Source of the DNA: an uncultured Fidelibacterota bacterium
GTDB taxonomy: Bacteria; Marinisomatota; Marinisomatia; Marinisomatales; UBA1611
Assembly: GCA_913041325.1 (NCBI GenBank)
Contig: CAJWHU010000022.1
Coordinates: 1-15,457, forward strand
Direction: 5' to 3'
DNA length: 15,457 nt
In this document: positions 7,743 to 15,457 of the stretch, in pieces
Position numbering within the stretch: position 1 is the stretch's first letter
How the letters are laid out: the number at the start of each line of letters is the position of its first letter
Translations under genes and position numbers: made by a program
Notes under the pieces: model-generated
Databases searched by the model: none
What the model was told of the DNA's origin: nothing
The model's input: the letters and a program-made list of their open reading frames with translations, nothing else

Positions 7743-8930
7743 TTATATCTCCAATATGCTTAGTGCGGGTAAATTATTTCCGCTCAATAACTCTAGAGAG
7801 GCACCTCCTCCAGTAGATATGTGAGTCATTTTTCCACTTAGTCCAAAATAATCTACAGCTGCGGCAGTGTCTCCGCCTCCAACGATAACTTTGTTACCAA
7901 CCTCCACAGATTTTGCTAGAGATTCTGCTATTTTTCTTGAACCGTAATCAAATCCTGGTTTTTCAAAAACGCCCATTGGACCATTCCAAAGTACTGTTTT
8001 CGATGAATCCAGCGTCTTTGTAAACTCTAACACTGAATTTGGCCCAATATCTAACCCCATCAAATCATTTCCAATTTGATTAATAGGCTTAGGTCCTACA
8101 TTATTTGTTCCGTTAGAAGAGCTTGAACAAATTACATCGCTGGGCAGCAAAATTTTTACTCCTTCAGATCTTGCTTTTGCAATAATATTTCTAGCAATAT
8201 CAATTTTCGTTTCATCAACTAAAGATCCGCCAACATTTTTTCCAAGAGCCTTCAAAAAAGTGAATGCCATACCTCCACCGATTATAATATTGTTTGCGGA
8301 TCGCAAAAAATTTTCTATCAGTTTTATCTTAGTGTCGACCTTTGCCCCTCCTAATAGAACAGTTAAGGGTGATTGAGGTCTTCTCATGATGCCAGAAAAA
8401 TAGTTTAATTCTTTATCCATGAGCCATCCGATACCTGCATTTTTGAAAAATTCAACAACCCCAACATTCGATGAATGCGACCGGTGTGCTGTCCCAAATG
8501 CATCATTAATAAAAATTTGTCCATGTCTGGCTAGCCTTGATGAAAATTCAATTTCATTAGCCTGTTCGGCAGAATGAAATCTTAGGTTCTCAAGAAGATG
8601 TACTTCACCAGGTTTTAAACTAATCGATGTATCTATTGAATCTGTTGAGACGCAATCATCGGAAAACTTAATGGGCATTTCCAATAGACTAGCAAGCTCT
8701 TCCCCTATTGGCACAAGACTAAGATGATTCTCGCGAGTACCCTTTGGACGTCCTAAATGTGACATGATTGTTACAGAGGAACCACTATCAAGGCAGGTTT
8801 TGATAGTAGGGAGCACTGCCTTGATACGAAAATTATTCGCAACTTTAAAATCGACCATCGGAACGTTAAAATCAGTTCTAATGAGTATGTTTTTATCCTT
8901 TAGGTCAAAAGATTTAAGTGTTTTTATCAT
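7743..8930 (-). CDS. pgk: Phosphoglycerate kinase
   Basis: Pgk transfers phosphate between 1,3-bisphosphoglycerate and ADP, giving 3-phosphoglycerate and ATP, in glycolysis and in reverse. The 395-residue length is typical. N-domain substrate motifs are RTDFNVP (18-24), MSHLGRPKG (56-64), ENLRFH (114-119) and NDAFGTAHRSHSS (142-154). The hinge and nucleotide domain show LLGGAKVDTK (192-201), GGGMAFTFL (218-226), LWNGPMGVFE (314-323), GGGDTAAAV (351-359) and STGGGASLELLSG (372-384). It is the first gene of the pgk-tpiA-secG-tRNA-Leu transcription unit; gap, often upstream of pgk, is absent here and a divergent gene takes its place. No Shine-Dalgarno is visible before the ATG at 8930. Confidence 0.97.
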   Translation of the reverse strand: MIKTLKSFDLKDKNILIRTDFNVPMVDFKVANNFRIKAVLPTIKTCLDSGSSVTIMSHLGRPKGTRENHLSLVPIGEELASLLEMPIKFSDDCVSTDSIDTSISLKPGEVHLLENLRFHSAEQANEIEFSSRLARHGQIFINDAFGTAHRSHSSNVGVVEFFKNAGIGWLMDKELNYFSGIMRRPQSPLTVLLGGAKVDTKIKLIENFLRSANNIIIGGGMAFTFLKALGKNVGGSLVDETKIDIARNIIAKARSEGVKILLPSDVICSSSSNGTNNVGPKPINQIGNDLMGLDIGPNSVLEFTKTLDSSKTVLWNGPMGVFEKPGFDYGSRKIAESLAKSVEVGNKVIVGGGDTAAAVDYFGLSGKMTHISTGGGASLELLSGNNLPALSILEI

Positions 8931-9172
8931 TATGAAGCAAAAATGTAATCATGATCAATTATATTTAATAATTCTTTATAATGAAATTTAAAACTACAGG
9001 GTATGATATTGGTAATTAAAATCTAAAGGTAATTAGAAATAGATCATAAGTCGTATATTTTATTATGAAAAATTATTCATATATAGCATTAAAAAATGAG
9101 ACTTTTAATCAATCTTATCGCTGTTCGTTTTCAAGTTCGAGTGGTATATAGATAAAAATATCTTTTTTGTTT
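8931..9172. promoter_or_regulatory. Divergent intergenic promoter region between pgk and the receiver/ATP-grasp gene
   Basis: This is a 242-nt, very AT-rich gap between two divergently transcribed genes, so it must hold promoters for both directions if they are independent. On the plus strand, TATATA at 9145-9150, 22 nt before the ATG, is a possible -10 element, but no convincing -35 partner is visible. On the minus strand several TATAAT-like stretches occur near 8960-8985. A short palindrome ATCATGAT lies near 8950. No riboswitch or clear operator was recognised. Exact promoter positions are not supported. Confidence 0.4.
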
Positions 9173-12148
9173 ATGGCAAATTTTTTCTTAGAAGACAAAT
9201 CAAAAATTCAGTTTCAGGATTTAATGTCACATAGAGTCCATGAGATTTTACTAGTGGCTAGCCCCTATGATGCATTCATCTTGGAGGAGGATGGAAACCT
9301 AACAGAGCAAATCTTAACAGAGTATATTGGGATGAATTTTAATTATGCGCCAAGGGTTACGCATGTAACCACAGGTCAAAAGGCTCTAGAAACCATCAAT
9401 GAAAAAAAATTCGACCTTATTATCCTAATGCTTCGGATTGAAGACCGCGATCCGATATCCCTTGGTAATTCTATAAAAAAAATATACCCAAGTAAACCAG
9501 TTGTTCTTCTGTCTTTTGATGAAAGTGAGCTTAAACAATTACCTGATAAAATTACTCCAAATTCAATTAATAGAATATTTATATGGTCTGGAGATGCAAG
9601 TGTATTTCCTGCAATCATTAAATATGTCGAAGATAGAAAAAATGTTAAACAGGATATTTCTTTTGGCGATGTTAGAGCGATTTTAGTTATTGAAGACTCT
9701 CCTCGTATGTATTCTGTACTTCTTCCCTTGATATACAGAGAGATAATGTACCAGACAAAAAATTTAACTGACAGGAGCTTAAGTCAATCAAAAAAATTAT
9801 TGCACCTTCGCGGCAGGCCTAAAATTTTACTAACACCAAATTATGAAACTGCGCAGAAATTTTTTAAAAAATACAAAGATAATATGATTGGAGTTATTTC
9901 AGACATAAAATTTCCCAGAAAAGGAATTAGGCATTCTGAGGCAGGTATAAAATTTGCCAAATGGGCTCGAGGCATCGATCCCTCAGTTCCAATCTTGTTA
10001 CAATCAACAAATATCAGTAATGAAAAACTTGCTAAAGATTTAAATCTCAGCTTTTTACATAAACACTCTCCAACCCTGTTGAATGACCTCAGAAATTTTA
10101 TGATTGAAAACTTTGGATTTGGTGATTTTATTTTTAGGCTTCCTAATAGAGTAGAGGTTGATAGAGCAACTAACGTAAATGAATTCATTAAGTGTATCAG
10201 CTCCATCCCTAACGAGTCGTTGTTATACCATGCTAGAAGCCATCACTTTTCTAATTGGTTAGCCGCAAGAACTGAGTTTGAACTTGCATCAAAACTCAGA
10301 CCTGTCTTTGCCTCTGATTTCAAGTCAGTCAAATCACTCAGATCGTACCTTAAAAAGCGTCTTGCATCCGCTAATGAGGATGACAACATAGGCGTACCCA
10401 TGTATGCTTCTGCAGGAATTGGAAAGAATATTTCAGAGTTTTATATGCTCTGTGGCGGCTCGCTTGGAGGAAAAGCACGTGGGTTAGGTTTCGCTAGATA
10501 TATGCTTGAAAAATCAGGAATTAAAAAAAAATATAAAAGCATCAATTTAAGAGTGCCAAACTGCGCTGTAATAGGAACAAACGAATTTGATCGGTTTATG
10601 AAAGATAATAATCTCTGGGAAATTTCGTTAAATAACACGGACTATGATGAACTTGAAAAAGCCTTTATTAATGCCAAACTATCTATTGATCTATTATTGA
10701 GGCTTGAATCATTCATTAGTGCAACAAAGCATCCATTAGCCGTTCGTTCGTCAAGTTTGCTTGAGGATTCCCAATACCAACCGCTTGCTGGGACCTATGA
10801 AACTTACATGCTACCAAATAACTCTAGGTCGAATAGGAAAAGATTAAAGGCTTTGACCGATTCAATAAAAAAGATTTACTCTTCTACTTTTAAGGGCGAA
10901 GCAAAAACGCTTTTAGAAAAAACATCCCATAGGATACAGGAAGAGAAAATGGCCATCTTAATTCAAGAATTAGTCGGTCAGGCCTACGATAAAACGAGAT
11001 ATTATCCAACATTTAGTGGTGTTTTACAAAGCATGAACTACTATCCAGTATCATACATGAAACGAAACGAAGGAGTAGCCTATCTTGCCTTAGGTTTTGG
11101 AAGAACGATTGTCGATGGTGAAAAATGCCTAAGGATTTCACCCAAGTATCCTAAAATTTTACCCCAGTTTTACTCCATAAAGGCAACTCTGCAAAATACA
11201 CAAAATCAATTTTACGGTTTACCGTTGAAAGCAAGAGATCAATCAGAGCAGGACTTGAAAGCTTATTCATTGCGTGAGGCTGAGGAAGATGGAGCGCTTG
11301 GTTGGGTTGGAAGTGTTGTATCTCATGAAGACAATAATCTTAGGGACTCACTGTCAGCAAAAGGTCCGCGTGTTGTTTCCTTTTCCTCAGTATTAAAATG
11401 GGATTCTATACCCTTGCCTAATATTGCACGGGATATACTAAGAATTGGAAAAAAGTCACTTGGATGTCCAGTGGAAATTGAATTTGCAGTAAACCTGTCA
11501 AATGATAAACAACCAGAGTTTTGCCTATTGCAAATTAAACCTATGGTTTTGACAGGCTTTAATAGAACATCAGCTAAGAAAAATAATATCAAAAACAAAG
11601 TATTTTGTCAAAGCAAAATAACTTTGGGAGATGGTCAAATATCTGATATAAAAGACATAATAATAGTCCGCAGTGAGTCATTTGATATAAGCAAGACGAC
11701 TGAGATTGCAGCAGAAATGGGATCGATAAATAAAATGTTTGGAAAGAAAAAACGATATATGTTAATAGGGCCTGGAAGATGGGGATCAGCCGACCCCTGG
11801 CTGGGGATTCCAGTTCGATGGTCTCAAATTTCTCAAGCTAAAGTGATTGCCGAAATAGGCTTGAAAGATTTGCCTGTAGATCCTTCTTTTGGGAGCCATT
11901 TTTTTCAAAATATAACCAGTTTAAATGTTGCTTACATTACAATAAATCACAACAGTAAATACGATAATTTTAATGATAAGTGGTTAAGGGAAGAATCGAA
12001 GTTTAAATCTGGAGAATACATCGACTGGTATAAACTTAAAAACCCGCTCAAGGTTATACTAGATGGTACCACGGGAAAGGGTCTTGTTTACAAACCAAAA
12101 GCAGAGGAAAATGAGAAAATGAACGAGGAAGAGTCTACTGGAATTTAA
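9173..12148 (+). CDS. Two-receiver / PEP-synthase-like ATP-grasp protein, function unknown
   Basis: This 991-residue protein joins signalling-type and phosphotransfer-type modules. Residues about 20-150 are a degenerate receiver domain: the acidic pair is replaced by Ala29-Ser30 and the phosphoacceptor position is Met86 in DLIILMLRIED. Residues about 168-310 are a second receiver with intact acidic pair Glu174-Asp175, phosphoacceptor Asp244 (GVISDIKFP), Ser278-Thr279 and Lys297, plus about 25 extra residues before Asp244. A linker with SHHFSNWLAARTEFELA follows. From about 420 to 830 it resembles the ATP-binding domain of PEP synthase/pyruvate phosphate dikinase: GGSLGGKARGLG (from 428), AVRSSSLLED (Arg525), AGTYETYM and CLLQIKPM. 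The C-terminus (about 850-970) has LIGPGRWGSADPWLG. No swivelling phosphohistidine domain or PEP-binding barrel is present. I chose ATG 9173; an in-frame TTG lies at 9167. The substrate is unknown. Confidence 0.85.
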   Translation: MANFFLEDKSKIQFQDLMSHRVHEILLVASPYDAFILEEDGNLTEQILTEYIGMNFNYAPRVTHVTTGQKALETINEKKFDLIILMLRIEDRDPISLGNSIKKIYPSKPVVLLSFDESELKQLPDKITPNSINRIFIWSGDASVFPAIIKYVEDRKNVKQDISFGDVRAILVIEDSPRMYSVLLPLIYREIMYQTKNLTDRSLSQSKKLLHLRGRPKILLTPNYETAQKFFKKYKDNMIGVISDIKFPRKGIRHSEAGIKFAKWARGIDPSVPILLQSTNISNEKLAKDLNLSFLHKHSPTLLNDLRNFMIENFGFGDFIFRLPNRVEVDRATNVNEFIKCISSIPNESLLYHARSHHFSNWLAARTEFELASKLRPVFASDFKSVKSLRSYLKKRLASANEDDNIGVPMYASAGIGKNISEFYMLCGGSLGGKARGLGFARYMLEKSGIKKKYKSINLRVPNCAVIGTNEFDRFMKDNNLWEISLNNTDYDELEKAFINAKLSIDLLLRLESFISATKHPLAVRSSSLLEDSQYQPLAGTYETYMLPNNSRSNRKRLKALTDSIKKIYSSTFKGEAKTLLEKTSHRIQEEKMAILIQELVGQAYDKTRYYPTFSGVLQSMNYYPVSYMKRNEGVAYLALGFGRTIVDGEKCLRISPKYPKILPQFYSIKATLQNTQNQFYGLPLKARDQSEQDLKAYSLREAEEDGALGWVGSVVSHEDNNLRDSLSAKGPRVVSFSSVLKWDSIPLPNIARDILRIGKKSLGCPVEIEFAVNLSNDKQPEFCLLQIKPMVLTGFNRTSAKKNNIKNKVFCQSKITLGDGQISDIKDIIIVRSESFDISKTTEIAAEMGSINKMFGKKKRYMLIGPGRWGSADPWLGIPVRWSQISQAKVIAEIGLKDLPVDPSFGSHFFQNITSLNVAYITINHNSKYDNFNDKWLREESKFKSGEYIDWYKLKNPLKVILDGTTGKGLVYKPKAEENEKMNEEESTGI

Positions 12149-12155
12149 AACATGC

Positions 12156-13621
<1,466 letters not shown>

Positions 13622-13695
13622 GGCGGAGTAGCTCAGATGGTTAGAGCAGCGGAATCATAATCCGAAGGTCGGGGGTTCGATCCCCTCCTCCGCTA
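13622..13695 (+). tRNA. tRNA with CAT anticodon, probably elongator tRNA-Met
   Basis: This 74-nt sequence folds as a class I tRNA. The acceptor GGCGGAG pairs with CTCCGCT (G1-U72 wobble) before discriminator A. The D-arm is GCTCAGATGGTTAGAGC, the anticodon loop ATCATAA gives CAT, and the T-arm is GGGGG-TTCGATC-CCCTC. CCA is not encoded. The anticodon stem lacks the three G-C pairs of initiator tRNA, so elongator Met is most likely; lysidine-modified tRNA-Ile2 cannot be fully excluded. The top pair of the anticodon stem is a G27-A43 mismatch. Confidence 0.92.
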
Positions 13696-13765
13696 CACTA
13701 CAAAACAAATTAAACAACCGCTGATATAACAGAATGGTTTGAACATCCCTAATTGCCCATCAACA

Positions 13766-13839
13766 TTCACTGTCTAATATATAATTGTGAATTTTAATAT
13801 TTAGAGATAATGATATTTCATTAGAAAAGGGACAGTGAA
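13766..13839. repeat. Nine-base inverted repeat with 56-nt spacer
   Basis: TTCACTGTC at 13766-13774 and its exact complement GACAGTGAA at 13831-13839 flank an AT-rich stretch that contains a second, imperfect nested pair (TCTAATAT and ATATTTAGA). It lies between the CAT-anticodon tRNA and the 3' end of the MORN-variant gene. No T-run follows the stem in either direction, so it is not a standard intrinsic terminator. Role unknown. Confidence 0.4.
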
Positions 13840-13887
13840 AAGAAAAAATTTGATGGAAGTAATAATTAGTAAAGTTTTTTCATTTAA

Positions 13888-14268
13888 TTACCTTGAAGAA
13901 CCATCTTCATTCCATTCCTTCGAAGAAATTTTTTTCCCAGACTTGAAAATTGTTTCTTCTTTCTTCTGTCCACTTTCATACCAATGAGTCTCAGTTCCGT
14001 CTTCCTCTCCATTGTTCCAATTGCCCTCCCATTCTTTACGTCCATTTTCATACCAACCAGTATTTAATCCATTTTCTTTACCATTTTTATAATTGATTTC
14101 TTCTTTCTTCTGCCCACTTTCATACCAATGAGTCTCGGTTCCGTCCTCTCTTACATTGAAAGTGAGTTTGAAAAATGGAGTACACGGAATACTGAATCCT
14201 ATCTTAAAATTATACTCGGATTTTATTTTTCCATTTTTAAACCATTCTCTATCTACTCTAGTTTTCAT
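13888..14268 (-). CDS. MORN-variant repeat protein (YwqK-family-like)
   Basis: This 126-residue, highly polar protein is made of MORN-variant repeats, the short beta-hairpin units with pattern WYExGxKxxExxYKNGKxxG. Units begin near residues 9, 48, 72 and 96, with a period of 24 residues in the last three. The segment DGTETHWYESGQKKEE occurs twice, 48 residues apart. Related proteins are often labelled YwqK-family antitoxins, but no toxin partner is seen beside it, so that role is not claimed. There is no signal peptide. I chose the ATG at 14268 because GGAG lies 6 nt upstream; an in-frame TTG at 14280 overlaps that site and is unlikely. The gene stands alone, with non-coding sequence on both sides. 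Confidence 0.75.
   Translation of the reverse strand: MKTRVDREWFKNGKIKSEYNFKIGFSIPCTPFFKLTFNVREDGTETHWYESGQKKEEINYKNGKENGLNTGWYENGRKEWEGNWNNGEEDGTETHWYESGQKKEETIFKSGKKISSKEWNEDGSSR
13953..14144 (-). repeat. Internal direct duplication in the MORN-variant gene
   Basis: Two copies of about 48 nt, at 13953-14000 and 14097-14144, are offset by 144 nt (48 codons). They differ at only two positions that I can see, 13969/14113 and one in the TCTCAGTT/TCTCGGTT stretch. Both encode the same residues, so the copies are recent or kept alike by recombination or selection. Confidence 0.8.
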
Positions 14269-14749
14269 AATATACTCCAATTTAAACTACTAAAGCCCCA
14301 ATGAATCAAAAGTGATATGGGAGATAATGATTAGAGATTTTTTATCCCTAATGCTTATTTAAAGACTGTTGAGGTAAATCCTCATCGGTGAAAGCTTTGA
14401 CTATTCATAATGAATTTCTATCCTCGTAAAAATAAAAAGGATATTAGCAAAATTTTAGTAATTATTAATATCCTAACCATAAAAACCTTTCTTTTGTAGC
14501 TTGGGTTATCGTTGGGTTTTTGTAGAAATACTTGTTTTAAAAAATCTTTAATATTATAAGAATTACTCACATTAGAAATTGTAATAGTGTAAGTATAAAA
14601 TTCAAACAATTAAACTATATTTTTTTAAGAAATTGTTCACCAAACAACACTCAAGTAGGTATTTTTAAAACATAATCAAATTCTATCGCACTAAATTCCA
14701 TTTATTAGATATGGTGAACTAAACAATTGATTGTACTGAGCTTATGATT
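14269..14749. other. Gene-poor AT-rich stretch
   Basis: About 480 nt lie between the MORN-variant gene and the partial reductase gene with no convincing coding sequence. A 63-codon open frame on the minus strand (14418-14609) lacks family resemblance or a ribosome site. Small hairpins are present: TGAGG-TAAAT-CCTCA at 14370-14384 and the terminator-like stem at 14438-14474. The sequence just upstream of 14269 should contain the promoter for the MORN-variant gene, but no clear element was recognised. Confidence 0.6.
14427..14474 (-). terminator. Possible intrinsic terminator, minus strand
   Basis: On the minus strand a 9-bp perfect stem (AGGATATTA pairing with TAATATCCT, 14474 to 14438) with a 19-nt loop is followed at once by TTTTATTTTTA (14437-14427). 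This fits a weak, AT-rich intrinsic terminator for transcripts coming from the reductase-like gene, whose stop is about 275 nt upstream. The stem is AT-rich and the loop long, so confidence is limited. Confidence 0.4.
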
Positions 14750-15457
14750 TTATCTCATATTGAACTTAATGCCCTTCCTTTCAAGCCTTTTAGCAACAAT
14801 TCTACCAATACCCGATGCAGTTGATAAGACACCAAATGTATTAGGAATTTCATTGGTATTCAAAATAAGAGAAAGTGCAGATTCAGTTATCATTTTTGCT
14901 GTCCCAGAATAGCCAGCATCTGAATTGCCCTCAACAATTAGACTTTCCATTCTGGTTCTTTCAATAAGTCCAACAAGCTCCAATTTAAAATATCCATTAT
15001 CTCTCTTTTGCTTTGATGGACCTTGCCCAGGTTTTGGGAGTATCATGGTTCTCGCTATTTTGCCAATTAGTTTTGAATATAGAGAGACCTTGAATGCAGC
15101 AAGTGTTGTGATCATCGATAGTGCCTTGATATAACCGACAACACCTTCTTTGAATGAATATACTTCACTATATTTAAAATATTTCCCATATTGATTGTTT
15201 AAAAGTCCGTTGGTCATCCTAACAATTTTAGTATTTATACCTGCCATAGCAAAAGGACAAACCCATCTTTTCATTTCAGCATCCCAATGTACCCCGCTTA
15301 AACCTTTTCTCGGAAGTTCACTAGGTATTTTATCACTTGGAACAAGAGAATAAGGATCACTGAGAATTTTTCTTAAGTCTTTTTGGTTTTTAGTATACTC
15401 ATAGATTGTGAACGCGCTATCTATGGTTCCTCCACTGATACCCCCAGCCATACCTTT
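14750..15457 (-). CDS. Saccharopine-dehydrogenase-like / trans-acting enoyl reductase family protein, C-terminal part
   Basis: The frame is open through the right edge: codons AAA GGT precede the first in-window ATG at 15451, so that Met is internal and the N-terminal Rossmann domain (likely 150-190 residues) lies outside. The 236 residues seen match the C-terminal part of the family: GGISGGTIDSAF, PFAMAGINTKIVRMTN, NNQYGKYFKYSE, then DAGYSGTAKMITESALSLIL and the end FGVLSTASGIGRIVAKRLERKGIKF. Mycobacterial members act in trans on polyketide lipids, while many bacterial homologues are uncharacterised NAD(P)-dependent oxidoreductases of the saccharopine dehydrogenase fold. The substrate here is unknown. 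The neighbouring stretch is non-coding, so its operon partners must lie to the right. Confidence 0.82.
   Translation of the reverse strand, partial: KGMAGGISGGTIDSAFTIYEYTKNQKDLRKILSDPYSLVPSDKIPSELPRKGLSGVHWDAEMKRWVCPFAMAGINTKIVRMTNGLLNNQYGKYFKYSEVYSFKEGVVGYIKALSMITTLAAFKVSLYSKLIGKIARTMILPKPGQGPSKQKRDNGYFKLELVGLIERTRMESLIVEGNSDAGYSGTAKMITESALSLILNTNEIPNTFGVLSTASGIGRIVAKRLERKGIKFNMR

Noticed and set aside
9167..9172. TTG start two codons before the ATG of the ATP-grasp gene
   Set aside because: The ATG at 9173 is the ordinary choice, and no ribosome site favours the TTG.
13888..14268. MORN-variant gene as half of a toxin-antitoxin pair
   Set aside because: No adjacent small toxin gene is present. 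The antitoxin label for this family rests on weak annotation practice.
14418..14609. Open frame of 63 codons on the minus strand
   Set aside because: It has no ribosome site, no family resemblance and AT-rich composition like the surrounding non-coding sequence. It also overlaps the terminator-like hairpin.

Overview
The window is an AT-rich bacterial chromosome segment (roughly one third G+C by eye) with compact, overlapping housekeeping genes. It looks like chromosome rather than plasmid or phage: glycolysis, protein export, ACP activation, recombination repair and tRNA genes are all present, and I see no transposase, integrase, CRISPR array or phage gene. Several features suggest the FCB group (Bacteroidota/Marinimicrobia-like, perhaps marine): low GC, few strong Shine-Dalgarno sites, tRNAs without encoded CCA, and a large receiver plus PEP-synthase-like protein. 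That placement is inference from general impression, not from a search.

Layout. Positions 1-6449 (all minus strand) hold a tight gene series. In transcription order these are an exported coiled-coil protein, an exported TPR protein, a HAD-family hydrolase, acpS, nnr (bifunctional NAD(P)HX repair enzyme), a VanZ-like membrane protein and the N-terminal two thirds of recN, which runs off the left edge. From the TPR gene to recN the genes overlap or sit within 9 nt of each other, so translational coupling in one operon is likely. Positions 6551-8930 (minus) hold pgk, tpiA, secG and a tRNA-Leu(GAG), again almost without spacing.

A divergent promoter region (8931-9172) separates pgk from the only plus-strand protein gene. 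It encodes a 991-residue protein with two receiver-like domains, a PEP-synthase-type ATP-grasp module and a distinctive C-terminal region. It lacks the usual phosphohistidine and PEP-binding domains and is the most interesting gene here. It converges on gdhA (NADP-type glutamate dehydrogenase, minus), with only 7 nt between the two stop codons.

The right part (13.5-15.4 kb) is looser. It has a plus-strand tRNA with a CAT anticodon, a small MORN-variant repeat protein with an internal duplication, about 470 nt without a convincing gene, and the C-terminal part of a saccharopine-dehydrogenase-like/trans-acting enoyl reductase family protein running off the right edge.

Functionally the window links central carbon and nitrogen metabolism (pgk, tpiA, gdhA, the ATP-grasp protein), metabolite repair and lipid/ACP activation (nnr, acpS), export (secG and two exported scaffold-like proteins) and DNA repair (recN).
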